Shown here: one piece after another, positions 12,186-24,675 of the stretch | Position numbering within the stretch: the stretch's first letter is position 1 | Layout of the letters: the number at the start of each line of letters is the position of its first letter | NCBI RefSeq assembly: GCF_000512585.2 | Contig: NC_089248.1 | Coordinates: 62,001 to 126,000, forward strand | From: Kwoniella bestiolae CBS 10118 | Taxonomy: Eukaryota > Basidiomycota > Tremellomycetes > Tremellales > Cryptococcaceae | Direction: 5' to 3' | Length of the DNA stretch: 64,000 bases | Notes under the pieces: generated by a model | Seen by the model: the letters and a program-made list of their open reading frames with translations, nothing else | Databases searched by the model: none | Told to the model about the DNA's origin: nothing | Position numbers and translations under genes: made by a program

Positions 12186-12389
12186 GGATATTAGGTGGTA
12201 AGACGTATGACAATGGTTTTATCCAATCTCATGCCTTGATATGCTGGTGGATCACGTGAACATGCATTACATACAGATTTTCGAAGACATGGTATAGACA
12301 GTGCTTGGTATTGAGTAGACAGATTGATCGGTCGACATCCTCGTAGGTGCTTCAACATCTTCAGCCATTCCACCATCCCTCTTAATTCC

Positions 12390-15127
12390 TCAGAAATCAA
12401 AATTTGCTCCTGCCAACAACTCATCCCATTCTTCTTCGTCCTTCTGCTCCTGTTCGAATGGTTTTGCCCATTCAATCACTCGACTGTGGGCCATCACCCT
12501 ATCATCAATATATCAGTGTCTTGTTGTTTGAACTCGGCGATAGCAAATGGTTGGTACCCACTTGTGCGCCGAGAAATTTAGCAGTTGCAGCGTATCCAGA
12601 CTGACTGCTCTTGAGATCGCGACATATGTTTGGCCTAAATGAAGGGACGCACGGGCATGAATCAGAGACGATAGGGCAAAATCACGCCGTGGGTAGAGCG
12701 CTTGACTCACCTTCCACAAAGATGTTATTGAGATCGATCTTGACGCGCTCGAGGGTCTGACCTCTGTTCAAGCAAGTAACATCAGCTCTGCTTCTCCCTT
12801 AGTGACACAATTAGGCTAGCTCACTGAGATTTGTGTATTGTCAATGCCCAAGCTAGGATCAGAGGGATCTGGTGTCTTGTCGCTTCGGCTCGGCCCCTGT
12901 CATCTCGAGTTTCGTCAGCCCAGTCTCAGTTGTTGACCTCAATGCAACTTTGGATGGCACACGACTTACGCGGCATTCAGCACATCCACCGACATTTGAG
13001 GAACAACCACTCTCTTGGCTACTTTTCCACTAGCATGCTTGGAAGGTATGAACTCGACCACCGGCCAAGCCACTTTCGGGTCTGGTGCTGACCCGTAATT
13101 TCCTGCCGCAGGATGGATATTGACAGCCGATGCTTCGGAAAGGGTCATGAAGTCTACCACAGTGCCTGCATATTATGTGAAGACGTAAGCTTGCTTCTAG
13201 TGTCTGAAATCCACGACTTACCTGTTGAACCGTTCACCAGTACTCCGTCCTTTTTCGACCAGTCAGCGACATGTTTCCAAGGTTCAGCGATTGACATACC
13301 TGCATATTCTACACAAAAATGTCATATCAGCTTGTTGTGTTTCCAAACTTGGAAGGTGAGACTTCGTCCATGACTCACAGTCACCAACATCACCAAAGCG
13401 CCAACTTTCAGTTCCAGATCCTGCGGCCATATGGTATTTCTATTCAGACACTCGGTAGCTTGTCTCGAATCCAAAGCCCACCCGTGCGAATTTGTACCAG
13501 GCACATCGAACGAGCTGAATATTTGAAGTGGAGTTTCAAGCGCTTCCAATCTTGCCGAGTTGATGGCGGCGACTTCTGCTTTCTGAGGATATCTACGAAA
13601 GTACATTGAAACGAAAAGCAGCTCAGCTTCACCCCGTTGTTCTTGCGCATAGTTCGAACGGATGGTATGGCAACAAGACATCGCACTCACAATCCAATAG
13701 GTTCAATCCCCTCCGGATACTTTACATCCCTCGCCAAACCTCTCAGAACCTCTACATCTTGGGGCTTGATGAACCCTTTTCTCATACTTTCCAGTATATC
13801 CACAAATCTATTCTCCTTTTGCCTAAACACCCTCGTCAAACTAGTCATATTTTCCCTCGGAATCACTTTACTCCAGCTCAGAGCTTCAAACGCGAATGAA
13901 CAGTTGTTGATATGTCCTTTTGTGACTGGTGGTAGCTGGAAGAAATCACCTGATAAGATCAATTGAATCCCTCCGAATGGTTTCTCGGTTTTACGGATTT
14001 TGCGGGCTATGAATTCTAGTTTGTCGAATAGCTTGGAATCTATCATTGACACTATTTGCATGATTGTCAGTATCTACTTGGGGGGTTTGAGTGGACAAGT
14101 AGAAGCGCTCAACTCACCTTCGTCGATGATCAATGCTCCAGTTGACTTCCACCTCTTGGCTGTGATCTTGTTTCGAAGGATGTTCTCGTAAAGCTTCTGA
14201 GCGGGTAGCTCTCCTAGTCCGATACCAGCCCAAGAATGCACCGTTGATCCGCCGATGTTACTACAGGTCTCGTCAGCTTTTGATGAGACGAGTAAGTCAA
14301 CGGTCTACCACAGTAGAAAAAGTATTCCCAAGCGAGGTTGAAGGGTTATCGAACCCACACTCACACTCCTGCCATACCCGTACTAGCCGTCACCCCCAAT
14401 TTCCACCTCTTGACCTCATTGCCCTGACCGTTTCTATCTTCTCCCGAAAGATACCTCTTCCACTTATCTTCCTTATCGTTCCGCTCATCCGCTTCACGCT
14501 GCCTGAAAGCTTTGATTATCGCTCTCAGCAGCACCGATTTACCAGTACCGGCTGAACCGGTGAAGAAGTAATTCTCCCCGTTCAGTATTCTACAAAGGAT
14601 CTCCTCCTGCTGAGCCGACAGGGGCGGATCTTCAACCGCAGGACAGGGTTTGATCTCGGTCGTGAGGAGTGAATCCATTCGCTGCTTGAGGAGTACCGCT
14701 GGAGAATTCCGCTGTTTGATCTCGGCTGGTGAGGTATCTAACTCTAGATCTTCATCTGTGATTAATTGTTTGGATGATTGACGATATAAAGAAGTGGTGG
14801 TGATGACGGGGTTATGTCGTTGACCAGCTCTGACCCATCCCTAGAGTTCAGGTATCAATATGAATTGAGATTGTGAGTCCTCGAGAGACATCAACTCACC
14901 TCTGCTGCTCGAGGATCAGGGAATGATTTGTGCAATGCACCGGGATACCCTCTGACCTGATAGGACGAGATACATATCGTATCAGCACAGTCTCAAGAAT
15001 CATACGGACAGCGACAGTATCTCAGCTGATGAGACCATCCACTTACCTGATTCTCCGCCTCTGACCAATTCGCGTACACACCCGGTCGTCTGCCTACCCT
15101 GACCGCGTACCATTTGGCCTTGGGCAT
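12390..15127 (-). CDS. PIF1: PIF1-family DNA helicase with N-terminal RNase H1-like hybrid-binding domain
   Basis: 5'-3' DNA helicase that maintains telomeres, mitochondrial DNA and G-quadruplex regions. The ATG at 15125-15127 opens MPKAKWYAVRVGRRPGVYAN, and the next exon continues VRGYPGALHKSFPDPRAAEG. Together these match the RNase H1 N-terminal hybrid-binding (caulimovirus VI/viroplasmin) domain, residues about 1-55. A linker of about 80 residues follows. The SF1 helicase core then has Walker A GSAGTGKSVLL, the motif Ia region VTASTGMAGV, Walker B ALIIDEVSMID, GDFFQLPPV (motif III), FRQKENRFVDIL, then LAWALTIHKSQGQTL and YVAISRAVSLDTLQLLNFSA near the end. The final exon ends EEWDELLAGANFDF, with a stop at 12390-12392. 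About 11 exons. Yeast Pif1 lacks this N-terminal domain, so the fusion is noteworthy. Confidence 0.9.
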
Positions 15128-15242
15128 GGTGGTGATGAAGCGACTCAACTGGGCTGCGTTGCGTAAGTAGTGACGAGTCCTATATCTGAGTGATCATGAT
15201 AGAAGATGGAAGATAGAAAGTGGAGATAAATCTGCGACGAGG

Positions 15243-15294
15243 AAAAGCAAATCAAAAGCAAATCAAAAGCAAATCAAAAGCAAATCAAAAGCAA
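15243..15294. repeat. Tandem 11-bp repeat upstream of PIF1
   Basis: Four complete copies and a partial fifth of the unit AAAAGCAAATC, without visible mismatch. It lies about 115-165 nt upstream of the PIF1 start codon, so it falls in the promoter or leader. A minisatellite with no known role. Confidence 0.9.
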
Positions 15295-15619
15295 TACTCG
15301 TAGGTCAAAGCGTACTCGAGTAATGGCAACTCACGACAACGCGTCAACATCCGGTCAACCCTATTGATTACAATCTGATTACAATCTTACCAAGAGGAAT
15401 CAACACACCTATTACGATTTGATTACAATTACTCTCTATTCCAACAGTTCCCCCTATGGCCTCAACGACATGACCCTTTTAAAGTTATCTTATCATGCTA
15501 AAATATCATTTCATATGTTACCTGCTATGCAATGGGTATCCGTAATTTCACCCATAGGCCTATCCATCCTGCATCATGACCGATCCCTCATCATATCCAA
15601 AGCTTGAGCAAATCACTCA
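15295..15619. other. Intergenic region between PIF1 and the SGNH esterase
   Basis: Contains direct TGATTACAATCTGATTACAA-type repeats near 15365-15390, with a related ATTTGATTACAA at 15417-15428. The 5' exon of the esterase gene may lie here (ATGs at 15529 and 15576), but neither is in frame with the supported part of that gene. Confidence 0.4.
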
Positions 15620-16695
15620 GCTGTTCATCCTGCAAGTCATCCTCACACTTGGAATTTATCCAGTCTCGCATCTCAAGCTTACCCTGATGTGTTGATCAGG
15701 GGCGATTCGTATTCAGATGTAGGATGGTCCTATCCACACTGTCCCATGCCTTCTGAAGAGTATCCTATGGGGCTGGAAACACCCGGGGACGGTGTGATGT
15801 GGTGTCTTGGCGATTATCAGGATAATTGGGTAGATTCTGGTTCCTTTCCGCAAGTGCTCGTGTTGATACTGACGTACAACCAAATTTGCTTTTCTCCCAA
15901 GGTCGTCCATTTGTCTGAATCGAGGAAGGAAGAGTATCACGACATCATGATATACGATGCTGCAAAGGGTGGTAATTCAACTTACGACGTGAAAGCGCAA
16001 GCACGTCAATTAGAAAGGATGCTCAAAGAGGGCGAGGTGGAAGTAGACGCGAAAGCTGTGTTGGGTAAGCCAGTATCATGGGTCCCATCGTTAAAGTTCT
16101 AACCTGAGATTGTCGATATGTGCTGATACATAGATGACTGCATAGTAATCTGGATAGGTATAAATGACGTTGTCTCGGGATTGAACGACCCTTCACTCAC
16201 CTTTCATGAGGAGATGTCTACAATCGATCGGATCTTGGACGGAATGTACAAAGTGGGCTTCAGACACCTTGTTATGATCGATGTCCCCCCGAGAAGACCA
16301 AACATTGTAGCCGCATCACTCATGGGTAAGTACAAACATTCATACGACGCAATTTTTGATCCTCGTATCGTACAGACATCATCTTTAACATTCTACAATC
16401 GAGTTTATGTTGACCTTCATCTCCCAACATAGAACTCCTGTCCTCCAGAATATCCGAATGGAACGATCTTCTACCTTCCCGAATCGATAGATGGTTATTG
16501 CAGCCCAATACGACTGGTCGAATCTTCTCTTCCCATCATCTATTCGAACGCATCCTCGAGGACCCTACACGATATGACTTTAGGCAAGAAGATCCGACGC
16601 TTCCCAGTGGAGGAATATGGGTAGACGGCTTACATCCCACTTCCGAGGTTCATGAAGTGATAGCGACCGAATTTGAGAGATTTTTGAAGATCTGA
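15620..16695 (+). CDS. SGNH/GDSL esterase (CE16-like), 5' end unresolved
   Basis: Predicted secreted or extracellular carbohydrate esterase. The supported reading frame runs HTWNLSSLASQAYPDVLIRG into block I GDSYSDVGWSYP (nucleophile Ser). It continues to RQLERMLKEGEVEVDAKAVL. An intron joins this to DDCIVIWIGINDVV (block III, Asn). Then come HLVMIDVPPRRPNIVAAS and, after another intron, LLSSRISEWNDLLPSRID. Block V is GIWVDGLHPTSEVHEV, with the catalytic Asp and His. It stops at 16693-16695. The order of blocks fits fungal acetylesterases of CAZy family CE16. The start is not settled: the frame is closed by a TGA near 15607, so an upstream exon joins somewhere before 15630. Nearby ATGs at 15529 and 15576 need a frame-changing splice that I could not place. 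Confidence 0.72.
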
Positions 16696-16932
16696 AAGAA
16701 GTCTCTATAAACGTTTTAACGTATAAAGTACGTTACCAGGTAGAAGGTCACAGGATGTAAATGACATGTATCTAACGATGAATATTGATGGAATATTACA
16801 TGTTGATACGTGTATACCGTTATACATTCATGGGTGTACAATGCTTCGTGTTTCGTTACATCCAAGTCTGTTGATCTATAAGTCTATACACAATGTTTTG
16901 ATCTTTATTTGATTCGTTATGATACGTTAAAC

Positions 16933-19900
16933 TTAGTAACTAAATATATACCTTCGTTTCTTCCCAAAAGGATAGATGACCAAAGCAGCAGCGAACAATC
17001 CTATAGCTAGACCAATCCCAACCTGGACCATACGGATACTACGTGCATACCAAGAATGATCAGCGTCTAGATTGACCTCGCACGAGAGTCAGTAGATGAA
17101 GGGATATGACATACCTCACAATCACAGCTGCGTTGATTTCCATACTACTACTTCCGGTCGACTCGGAACCTGCACTACCAGAAGACGAATCTCCACTTGA
17201 ACCTGAGCTGCTCAGTCCACCTGCTGCTGCAATTGCATTGGGTACAATTAACAGAATACCAACCACCATTGAGGGGAAGGCTGAACCGCCCCCGAGTCGA
17301 GAGTAGAGGTTTCCAAGGATACTTAAAGTCAACTGATATCAGCAACGCAATTTCATGAGGGTGTTAGTAGAAACTTACCCAAGGGTGAAAGCTGATACTG
17401 CGGAGACCACGTTCGTTTGATCGAGTTGCTGAGTTCATGGGCATTAGCACCCACTCTGCACTGGAATGTACAGTCCTTTAGTCATGAGATGATCTCACCT
17501 GTGACAAGAAAAAGTTTACCACATATCCCGCACAAGCTACAGCCGTCATCACTAGGATATCCCTTGATCTCCAATCGGCTCTGAACCATACCGCCAGAGA
17601 GAACGCGAACATCGGTACCAGCAGGAAAAGCCACCAGTCGTTGGCTACGGGAAGTGTTGAGATTAGCTGAGAAACCCGTGACTACTCTCAACCATATGCA
17701 CAGCGGGAAACTCACGCTCAGTGTACCACCAATAATTCCAATCTGGATTTCGATAGCATGCCACGGTTGTAGCTTCCTGTTCACTCCCAGTAGAATTCGA
17801 GAATGTGAAAGTACCTATATTCACCTGTCAGCCAAATAACTCACCCATACTTGTGATGAGCGTTGAGGTGGGGCAGGACATACCATTGTTGAAAGTCTGA
17901 TCCCAATAGGTGTTGTTGCTCGCGAAACTTCCGGTGATTGTTGCAATCTGGGTGGAAGTTTTCATAGTAGGTTGAGATGGACCGAAGGAATCGAATATCT
18001 GACTTCCTATACCCAATCCGAGAGATAGGAACAGCGTGTAGACTACTGCCCACACTAGTCGACTAATAGTGAGATCATCAGCACGAAGGGAAGTGATACT
18101 GTGAGGACGTATATGGTGGCTTACATTGCACCTGCTACAACATTCTTCGAACCTAGTTCAAGTGCTCCCAGGCAAATATGCCATCCAGGGAGGATCAACA
18201 CGATTGCGGCCTGTCGAAGAATCAGCGAACCTCACAGAGGATGAGCTAGGATAGACAACTTACTGAAGCAAGCGATTCGTAACAGAAGTACTGTGTAGCT
18301 CCGAGACCTCTCTGCAAAACTCACAAGGATGTAAGCGACTTCTTCCGACATACTGTATGTGACTAGATACCGACTCACCGCTACGAAACTCAGTATACCA
18401 GCCATGGCAATTTCGAATATATTCGAGACCAGCTTATTCTTCTCAGCGATCGTGAATTGTGTTATGGCCAACATGCTTCCCAGAGCACCGGACATGAGGA
18501 TATCGATGAAAGAGCCTGAGAAAGCTACTTTTGCTGATGCTGCTGAGGCGATGGCTGCTGCTAGGATGAGGGTCCAACGGGAGTATGGAACGGTCTGTAC
18601 AACAAGTCAGAGGCATGAGTTTGACATTTGTATGGATTGGTATCTGCTGCATCGGGACGGAATTTCGAAGTGGCTAAGGGTATTTGCTGTAAGAGGTGGA
18701 ATAACTCACTCTATGCTCGATCCTTCGCAGTACTCTACATCCCTGACTTGCGGATATCTCATCATGAACCACCTTCCTATACACCTCATGAACCAATGAT
18801 AACCGATACAACTCCAATCCGCCACTTGGTCTAACAAACAGGATATCTGTAGAGTGGACGTCTGAATCTCTGAATGCCACGATGAGCACCGAAGGGAGGA
18901 AGAAGAAGGACGCTTCGACTGAAAGGATGTCGGCGGTGGCTGAGAGCCAAGCTTCAACGGAGTGAGCTGGTGCGCCGTAGCTATGGTGTGAAATCAAACT
19001 ATCAGTCATGCATCGAGGATGCCTGAGATGGCATATTGTTCAACATACCTGACGACAGCTTTTGCGAGCATTTCGATGAACCTGTCACATTATGGTTTCA
19101 GCTACCGGTTCATTATCAACATGGACGTGGAGAACCTCAAACTCACTTCTTTCGCTGTATGATGCTCGACACATGTTTCGTCACGGCCAATTCCTTCTGT
19201 ACCCGCTTACCCCTCCTTCTCTTCCTCTTCGATCTATGCTTCAGCCTTCCTTCCTCCATATCCTTCTCCAAATTCGTTGCGTTCCCGCCCATCTCTTCAT
19301 CCTCCCTCCGCTCTATATCCTCTTGCCTAGCGTGACTCTCCGCCACGCCTTCATACCAACTGATCCGCCTATTCCCACTCGTCGTCTCCGCATCATCCCC
19401 ATATGCTGGGGCTACATGCGCCAAAGTCGGACTTGCAGCAGCTACCAGACTGTTCGTGGTAATCAACAGAGCAGCCATTGCTCTCTGATTATTCCCTTCA
19501 CCTGTTGCACCCGGGCCTGTATCTTGGGAAAAACCAAACCACGATGCGGGGTATCCATACCCACTGAGAAACTTCCGGAATCTCTGGGAAATATCGACGT
19601 TTGCGGAGGGTGTGAGCTGATTTGAGAAATGTGGTGAAGGGATATAAGGATCTTCGAGGTTTTGACTCCGATGGGGGATATCTACGTTTCGTTTCCTATT
19701 GCGATGCACTCTGCCTTTCTCATATTTCAACCTTTCTTCCAGCTCTTCACCCCTGATACTGTCCGTGTCGTCGTAATTAAACAGACTACTTCTCCTACTG
19801 GAATTGCCGGATGGTATAGCAAATAATGATTGAGATGACCATCTCCTCTTGGTATTACCGTGTTTCTTCCCATGACTACCTTCAGTTCTCCTTCCCAGCT

Positions 19901-20762
19901 GAGTACGTAAATCCCTCCTGTCCTTCTTGTCATCCCTGTACAATCCTAAGAGCGCACTCAAGACCCCTTTAGGTTTGATTGCCATATCATCCTCACTGCC
20001 CTCATCGCTGGTGTCGAACATCGAACTCCTCGACGATCTCCGACTCGACGCTCTTCGCTTTCTACTTCTAAATTGCGATGGATCAGGCGAATCGGTAGAA
20101 TTGAGCGACACGGCAGAAGAAGAAGGAACGTTAGTCGGATCAGAGTCATATTCCTCTTCGACCTCCGTATCTGATGGTGGTGGAGGGGGCTTCCCAGTAT
20201 GTTTCCTAACCAACCTCGAGGCCATTTGCTTGGTACTCTTGTTATCATCTGCTGTATCTGGTGAAGCCGATCGTTGAACGGAATTCATGTCTATCAGATG
20301 ATGGTCTCGTAGTCTGCTTTTCCAGTGCACTTTGAGTAAGTCAGGTCGACGACTATCTTCTACTTTCTTCAATTCTTCGGTGGCGTCTTTGGATTCCTCC
20401 GATCGTTTCTCATCTTCATCTCTAGGTCCATTCACTCTTTCCTTCTTGGCGTCTTCCTCCTCATCTTCCATTGTCTCGTGTATTTCTCCAGCAGCTCCTG
20501 ATCCTCTTCGATTATCTCCCTCATCGTTGATCTCCTGCTTTGAAGTCAACTTATCGGCTGGATCATCCTTCTCCGTGAGTGATTGAGAGGAAGCTCGAGA
20601 GATAGCAGGTGAGAGTTCAGGACTGGTTGGCAGAGATGTATGGGGTTCTGTCGGACTTGGACTGGAGATGAGGAAAGTCGGATGGGGTGAAGGGGAACGG
20701 GGATCTCGAGTTTGAGTCGAATTTGGGTCTACGCGCTGCTCCTCTATGAATGAGTCGGTCAT
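16933..20762 (-). CDS. Prm10-like ThrE/DUF1212 family membrane protein
   Basis: Multi-span membrane protein related to yeast pheromone-regulated Prm10 and to bacterial ThrE threonine/serine exporters. The transport substrate in fungi is not established. The ATG at 20762 (MTDSFIEEQRVDPNSTQTRD) begins a very long Ser/Arg/Glu-rich cytosolic region of about 500 residues containing HRSKRKRRRGKRVQKELAV. The conserved ThrE domain follows across several exons: VVRYGAPAHSVEAWLSATAD, FFFLPSVLIVAFRDSD, ILFVRPSGGLELYRLSLVHE and VYRKVVHDEISASQG. Then come the membrane-spanning exons VPYSRWTLILAAAIASAASA, MSGALGSMLAITQFTIAEKN and others down to KKRRYIFSY with a stop at 16933-16935. A possible in-frame ATG lies 9 nt further upstream at 20771. 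At least 12 exons. It is divergent from ATG22. Confidence 0.85.
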
Positions 20763-21333
20763 GAACCACAATTAGAATCCGATGTACGGCAAAGTATGTG
20801 TCAGGAGAGAAATTGATGTCTGTCCTCGTCTATATATATTTCACAGCTTCGAGAACTACCAAGCTCTATCAATCTACGCTGAGTTCCAATCGATATATCC
20901 CCCCTCTAACTCAGCTTCCCACGCGATCACTAACTTTCTTTGTTTTTGTTTTTCCAGAAATCGATACGTACGAAAATTATCATTCGGGTCCCAGATAATG
21001 ACATCATGCCGGCGGATATAAAGGACTGTCTGGTTTTCTGGAATGATCAGGGTTTGTACCCAAATTACGGTGGATATTCAGGGTCTGCACCCTAAAAATA
21101 GACAGGTTCAACAATGGATCAACCACATGCTGCTTTTAACGGGAAAGATTTTGGGATTGTGGGGGTGGAGGGTGGAATCGGGAAGGGGGGTCTGGACTAG
21201 TCAGTCACCCTTAGCTATTATAATTGTAATTGTGATCGTCAAAGGATGGGCTGTTGTTTTGATATTGTAATTGTGTTTGAGATTGTTCGGAATAATCACT
21301 GAGATAATCACTTGTGACTCGGAAGCGAGTAGC
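20763..21333. other. Divergent intergenic region between the Prm10-like gene and ATG22
   Basis: About 570 nt holding both promoters. TATATATATT at 20830-20839 lies about 70 nt upstream of the Prm10-like start. An AT-rich patch with ATTATAATTGTAATTGTGAT lies at 21217-21236 on the ATG22 side. No gene was seen. Confidence 0.5.
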
Positions 21334-24024
21334 ATGCCAACGATGGAAGACTCGACTGAAGACAAGAATCTGCAACCCCGGACTGAAGGTGGGAATGAGC
21401 CTGCTGGAAACCACTTGACCGACGAGGCGACTCTGTTTGCTAGTCCTTTGCCTATAGTCGGTGCGAGGAAGACCACAACGAGAGTAGAAGTTTGGGTTAG
21501 TCCACTCTTCCCTTGCAGCTTTGCATAGCTGATTGAGCCGAGGGTAGTCTTGGTATTTATACTATGTTGGAAATTCGGGATTGGGTGAGTTGTCCTTGCA
21601 TCCTGTGTGCAGTTGTCAACGAAGACTGACCTGGCATCATCTATATAGGTCCCTTCAACTTTGCTATCTCCGCTTGGCAGAATCTCCTGTATCTCGCTGG
21701 GTGGGACCCGGCATATCCAAGAGGGACAGTAGCATGTGGTGATGGAGGTAAGTCGTTCTCGTTAACGATTGGGTGCATGAGGCTAACATTGTTATCAGGA
21801 TGTAACCTCATTGCATACGGTACTGAGCGATCAGGTGAGTCATCCTATCACTGATGAGATACCGGAGATGTCGCTGATAGACGATGCTTGCACAGTCAAC
21901 TCGATCGTACTGATCACCAACGGTCTCTCATTCGCATTCCAGGCTGTTATTTTCCTCATTGTCGGATCATTCGCAGATTACGGAGTATGGAGACCACATA
22001 TCACTACTGGATTTACCATCTTGACGTGGGCTGTTAGTTTTGCTTGGCTGGGTGTGGAGAAGCCTTCAAAGTGAGTCGCACCCAGTACCTTCCTTTATTG
22101 AGCTAAGAAAGAGAAAGCTAATGATGATTGAACAGATGGCAAGCTGGTACTGCACTGTACATCCTCGGATTGATAGGTTACCAAGGTGCTCTGACGTTCT
22201 GGACGGCTGCGTTCCCCGGATTAGCTAGAGACTTACCGGAGATCAAGGAGAGTGAAGAGAAGTTGGCCAAAGGGGAGACCGAGTGAGTGGCCATACCCTG
22301 TCTTGCTCTGTTTAGGATAGTGACATTGACGAAGCGAGCTGGTATGAAACAGTCAGAAAACACATGATAACAAAGACATGCTGGCTCGTAATCGACTAGC
22401 AAACGTTTCCTTTCTGGTGTGTTCGCTCGGTGAACTTGTGGTGTTGGCTATTCTAGCGGGTATATTGCAAGGTGTGATCAATGATGATCCGGATAGTAAT
22501 ACTAGGGCTTTGAGTATAGTCTGTGCGTACAGTGCAGGTGTATGGAGTGAGTGATATTCAATTTCGAAATAGCATCTCGTACCGCCCAGTGGCGATGGAC
22601 CCTGACAAAAGGAGAAAATGATAGTCTTATGTGCGATCCCTTGGCTGTTCTATGAACAATATAGACCGGGAAACCAACTCCCACCAAGGACCAGTTATCT
22701 GACCGTTGGGTATGTGAATTTCTTGTCATAGCCTGGGAATTGGCTGACCGAGTTGTATACACAGGGTCAAGCAAATCTACCATGCGTTCAGATTATGTCT
22801 CCGGCTTAAACAAACATTCATCTACCTTGTGGGTCGCCCATCCTTGTAGCTTTCACTCGACTGACTGTGTGAGCCTAGGCCGCCTACTTCTTCTTGGGAG
22901 ATTGCTTGAACACAGTCGGTAAGCTGCTTTATCCTGCTGCTCACCGATTACACTTTTGCTGACTCCCATCATAGTCACCGGTGAGCTTGCGTCACGCAAG
23001 CAGTTTTGAATATATATCTAACCTTCACCACGCTTAGTTATCGCTACACTGCAAAATGAGGTCGTCTCGTATGATACAAAGATGTTGAATTAGTAGGTCT
23101 TCATGTCTTTACGTCGACGACCAGTGAAAGACGCTGACCCCTCTCTTGATCCAGCCTTCTCATCGATGGAATTGCCGCTCAAGCACTTGGGTAAGTATCG
23201 TCAGCACTCTCCTCAATGCGACAGGGAGCTCATCGCGAATTCGTTTCATAGAATCGGAATTTTCTGGCTTATCCAAAAGAAATACACCATCCCCACAAAG
23301 ACGATGTTGCTCTTCGTGAATGAATGATCTCATTTATATCTTAGTCTGAAAAAAGCTCATTAGAAATTGCTACTTCAGAACGCTTTTTGGATTCTCGTAC
23401 TTTGCGCCTGGGGATGTATCGGTATCACCCAACAGAAATTCGGATTCCACAATGCATGGGAGTTTTGGGCTTATCAAGCTTTCTATGGAGTGAGTCTCGA
23501 TTTTGCCAAGAATCAAGCTGACGACTCATTTACAGATCTTCGTTTGTCCATGGTATGCTATATCTGTGAGTACGGATCTAGAATTATGATGAGTACGGAG
23601 CTGATAGACCATATAGCAAGCGATGATTTCCGAAGTCGTGCCTCGTGGAAAAGAAGTAAGTCGTCCTCTCACCCATCTTACAGACGATGTGCTGAATGGT
23701 ATGACGCTCTAGTTCCTCTTCTTCGCCCTCTTCTCCATCATCGGTAAAACATCCAGTTTCATTGGTCCCTTCGTCAGCAGTGCCATTATTGACCGATCAG
23801 GCAATACAAACATGCCTTTCACCTTCCTCCTTGCGCTGGGAGTGGTCTCGGTGGGCATATTGGCTTGTGTGAACGTTGAGAAGTCGAGAAAGGAATGTAG
23901 GAAGTACCTTGAGGACGAGGCTATCAGGGTGTACGGGATGAGCTCTGCCGAAGTGCTAGTTGTCGGTAGTCAGTATGAGATGGATGGGGCGAGGGCGACG
24001 GTAGTTGAGAAGGAGAAGAGGTAG
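21334..24024 (+). CDS. ATG22: Atg22-family vacuolar amino-acid effluxer
   Basis: Vacuolar membrane permease. Yeast Atg22 exports amino acids released by autophagic breakdown. The ATG at 21334 opens MPTMEDSTEDKNLQPRTEGG and a cytosolic stretch ending RKTTTRVEVW. Conserved pieces follow in short exons: GPFNFAISAWQNLLYLAGW, ERSVNSIVLITNGLSFAFQA, GLIGYQGALTFWTAAFPGLA, RNRLANVSFLVCSLGELV, FLGDCLNTVVTVIATLQNEV, IGITQQKFGFHNAWEFWAYQ and GKTSSFIGPFVSSAIIDRSG. Around 12 transmembrane helices are expected for the family, and the hydrophobic segments fit. The C-terminal tail ends ARATVVEKEKR with a stop at 24022-24024. At least 12 exons, with some very short ones between 22900 and 23750 that are hard to place exactly. 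Confidence 0.87.
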
Positions 24025-24675
24025 ATTATGTAGATGAGTAGATGTTCGGATGATTCAGACGGACAATATGCTATAATATCTGATGTAGTGGATGAGCAAG
24101 TCTGACGCAAAAAAGGCTATTTCGTCCAAGTAACCACGACATCTGTTGCAGGGCTTGAGCTTGCACAGCATTGGGAGAGCACGGAAGCACGGGCTGACGG
24201 GCACTCGTGCTTTGATGTTCCCTCAGCGTTGGGACCATGTCGATCGTGAAGTGGGTTATCGGTATGGTCGGCGATGATTGACGCATGTACCAACTTGGTT
24301 ATGATATAAATTCTTCTATCTCCCTTCAGAGTGTGCTTATCAGCGAGTGTGGGTGTGATTGCCGATAAGATCGGGAATTGATCGACGTGAGAAGATGACA
24401 AGAGTGGAGGTAGTCATTAATCAGTCACTGTTACGATAACAAAGCAAGAGGAGAGAGAGAGAAGTACTCATATGCAATGAATGGGATACACGAATACTTG
24501 CATCTCCGATCACATCGCATCTGCGTTTATTTGAATGAACAAACACAAAAAGATGAACAGAACTTTTGAAATATAAATGTTTGTGGGACGATCGCAAACA
24601 ACAACCCTTACCCGTATCAGACCATCTTCATCACCCATCTACCCCATTGTACATATCCCTCACCGCAGATACAGT
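24025..24675. other. Intergenic region upstream of xanA
   Basis: Contains ORFs on the minus strand (24071-24401) without recognisable features. An upstream in-frame ATG for xanA lies at 24577 and would add 33 Arg/Ser-rich residues, so part of this stretch could be coding. Otherwise nothing was seen. Confidence 0.4.

Noticed and set aside
19092..19625. ORF of 177 codons on the plus strand
   Set aside because: It lies fully antisense to the long first coding exon of the Prm10-like gene, so it is a shadow.
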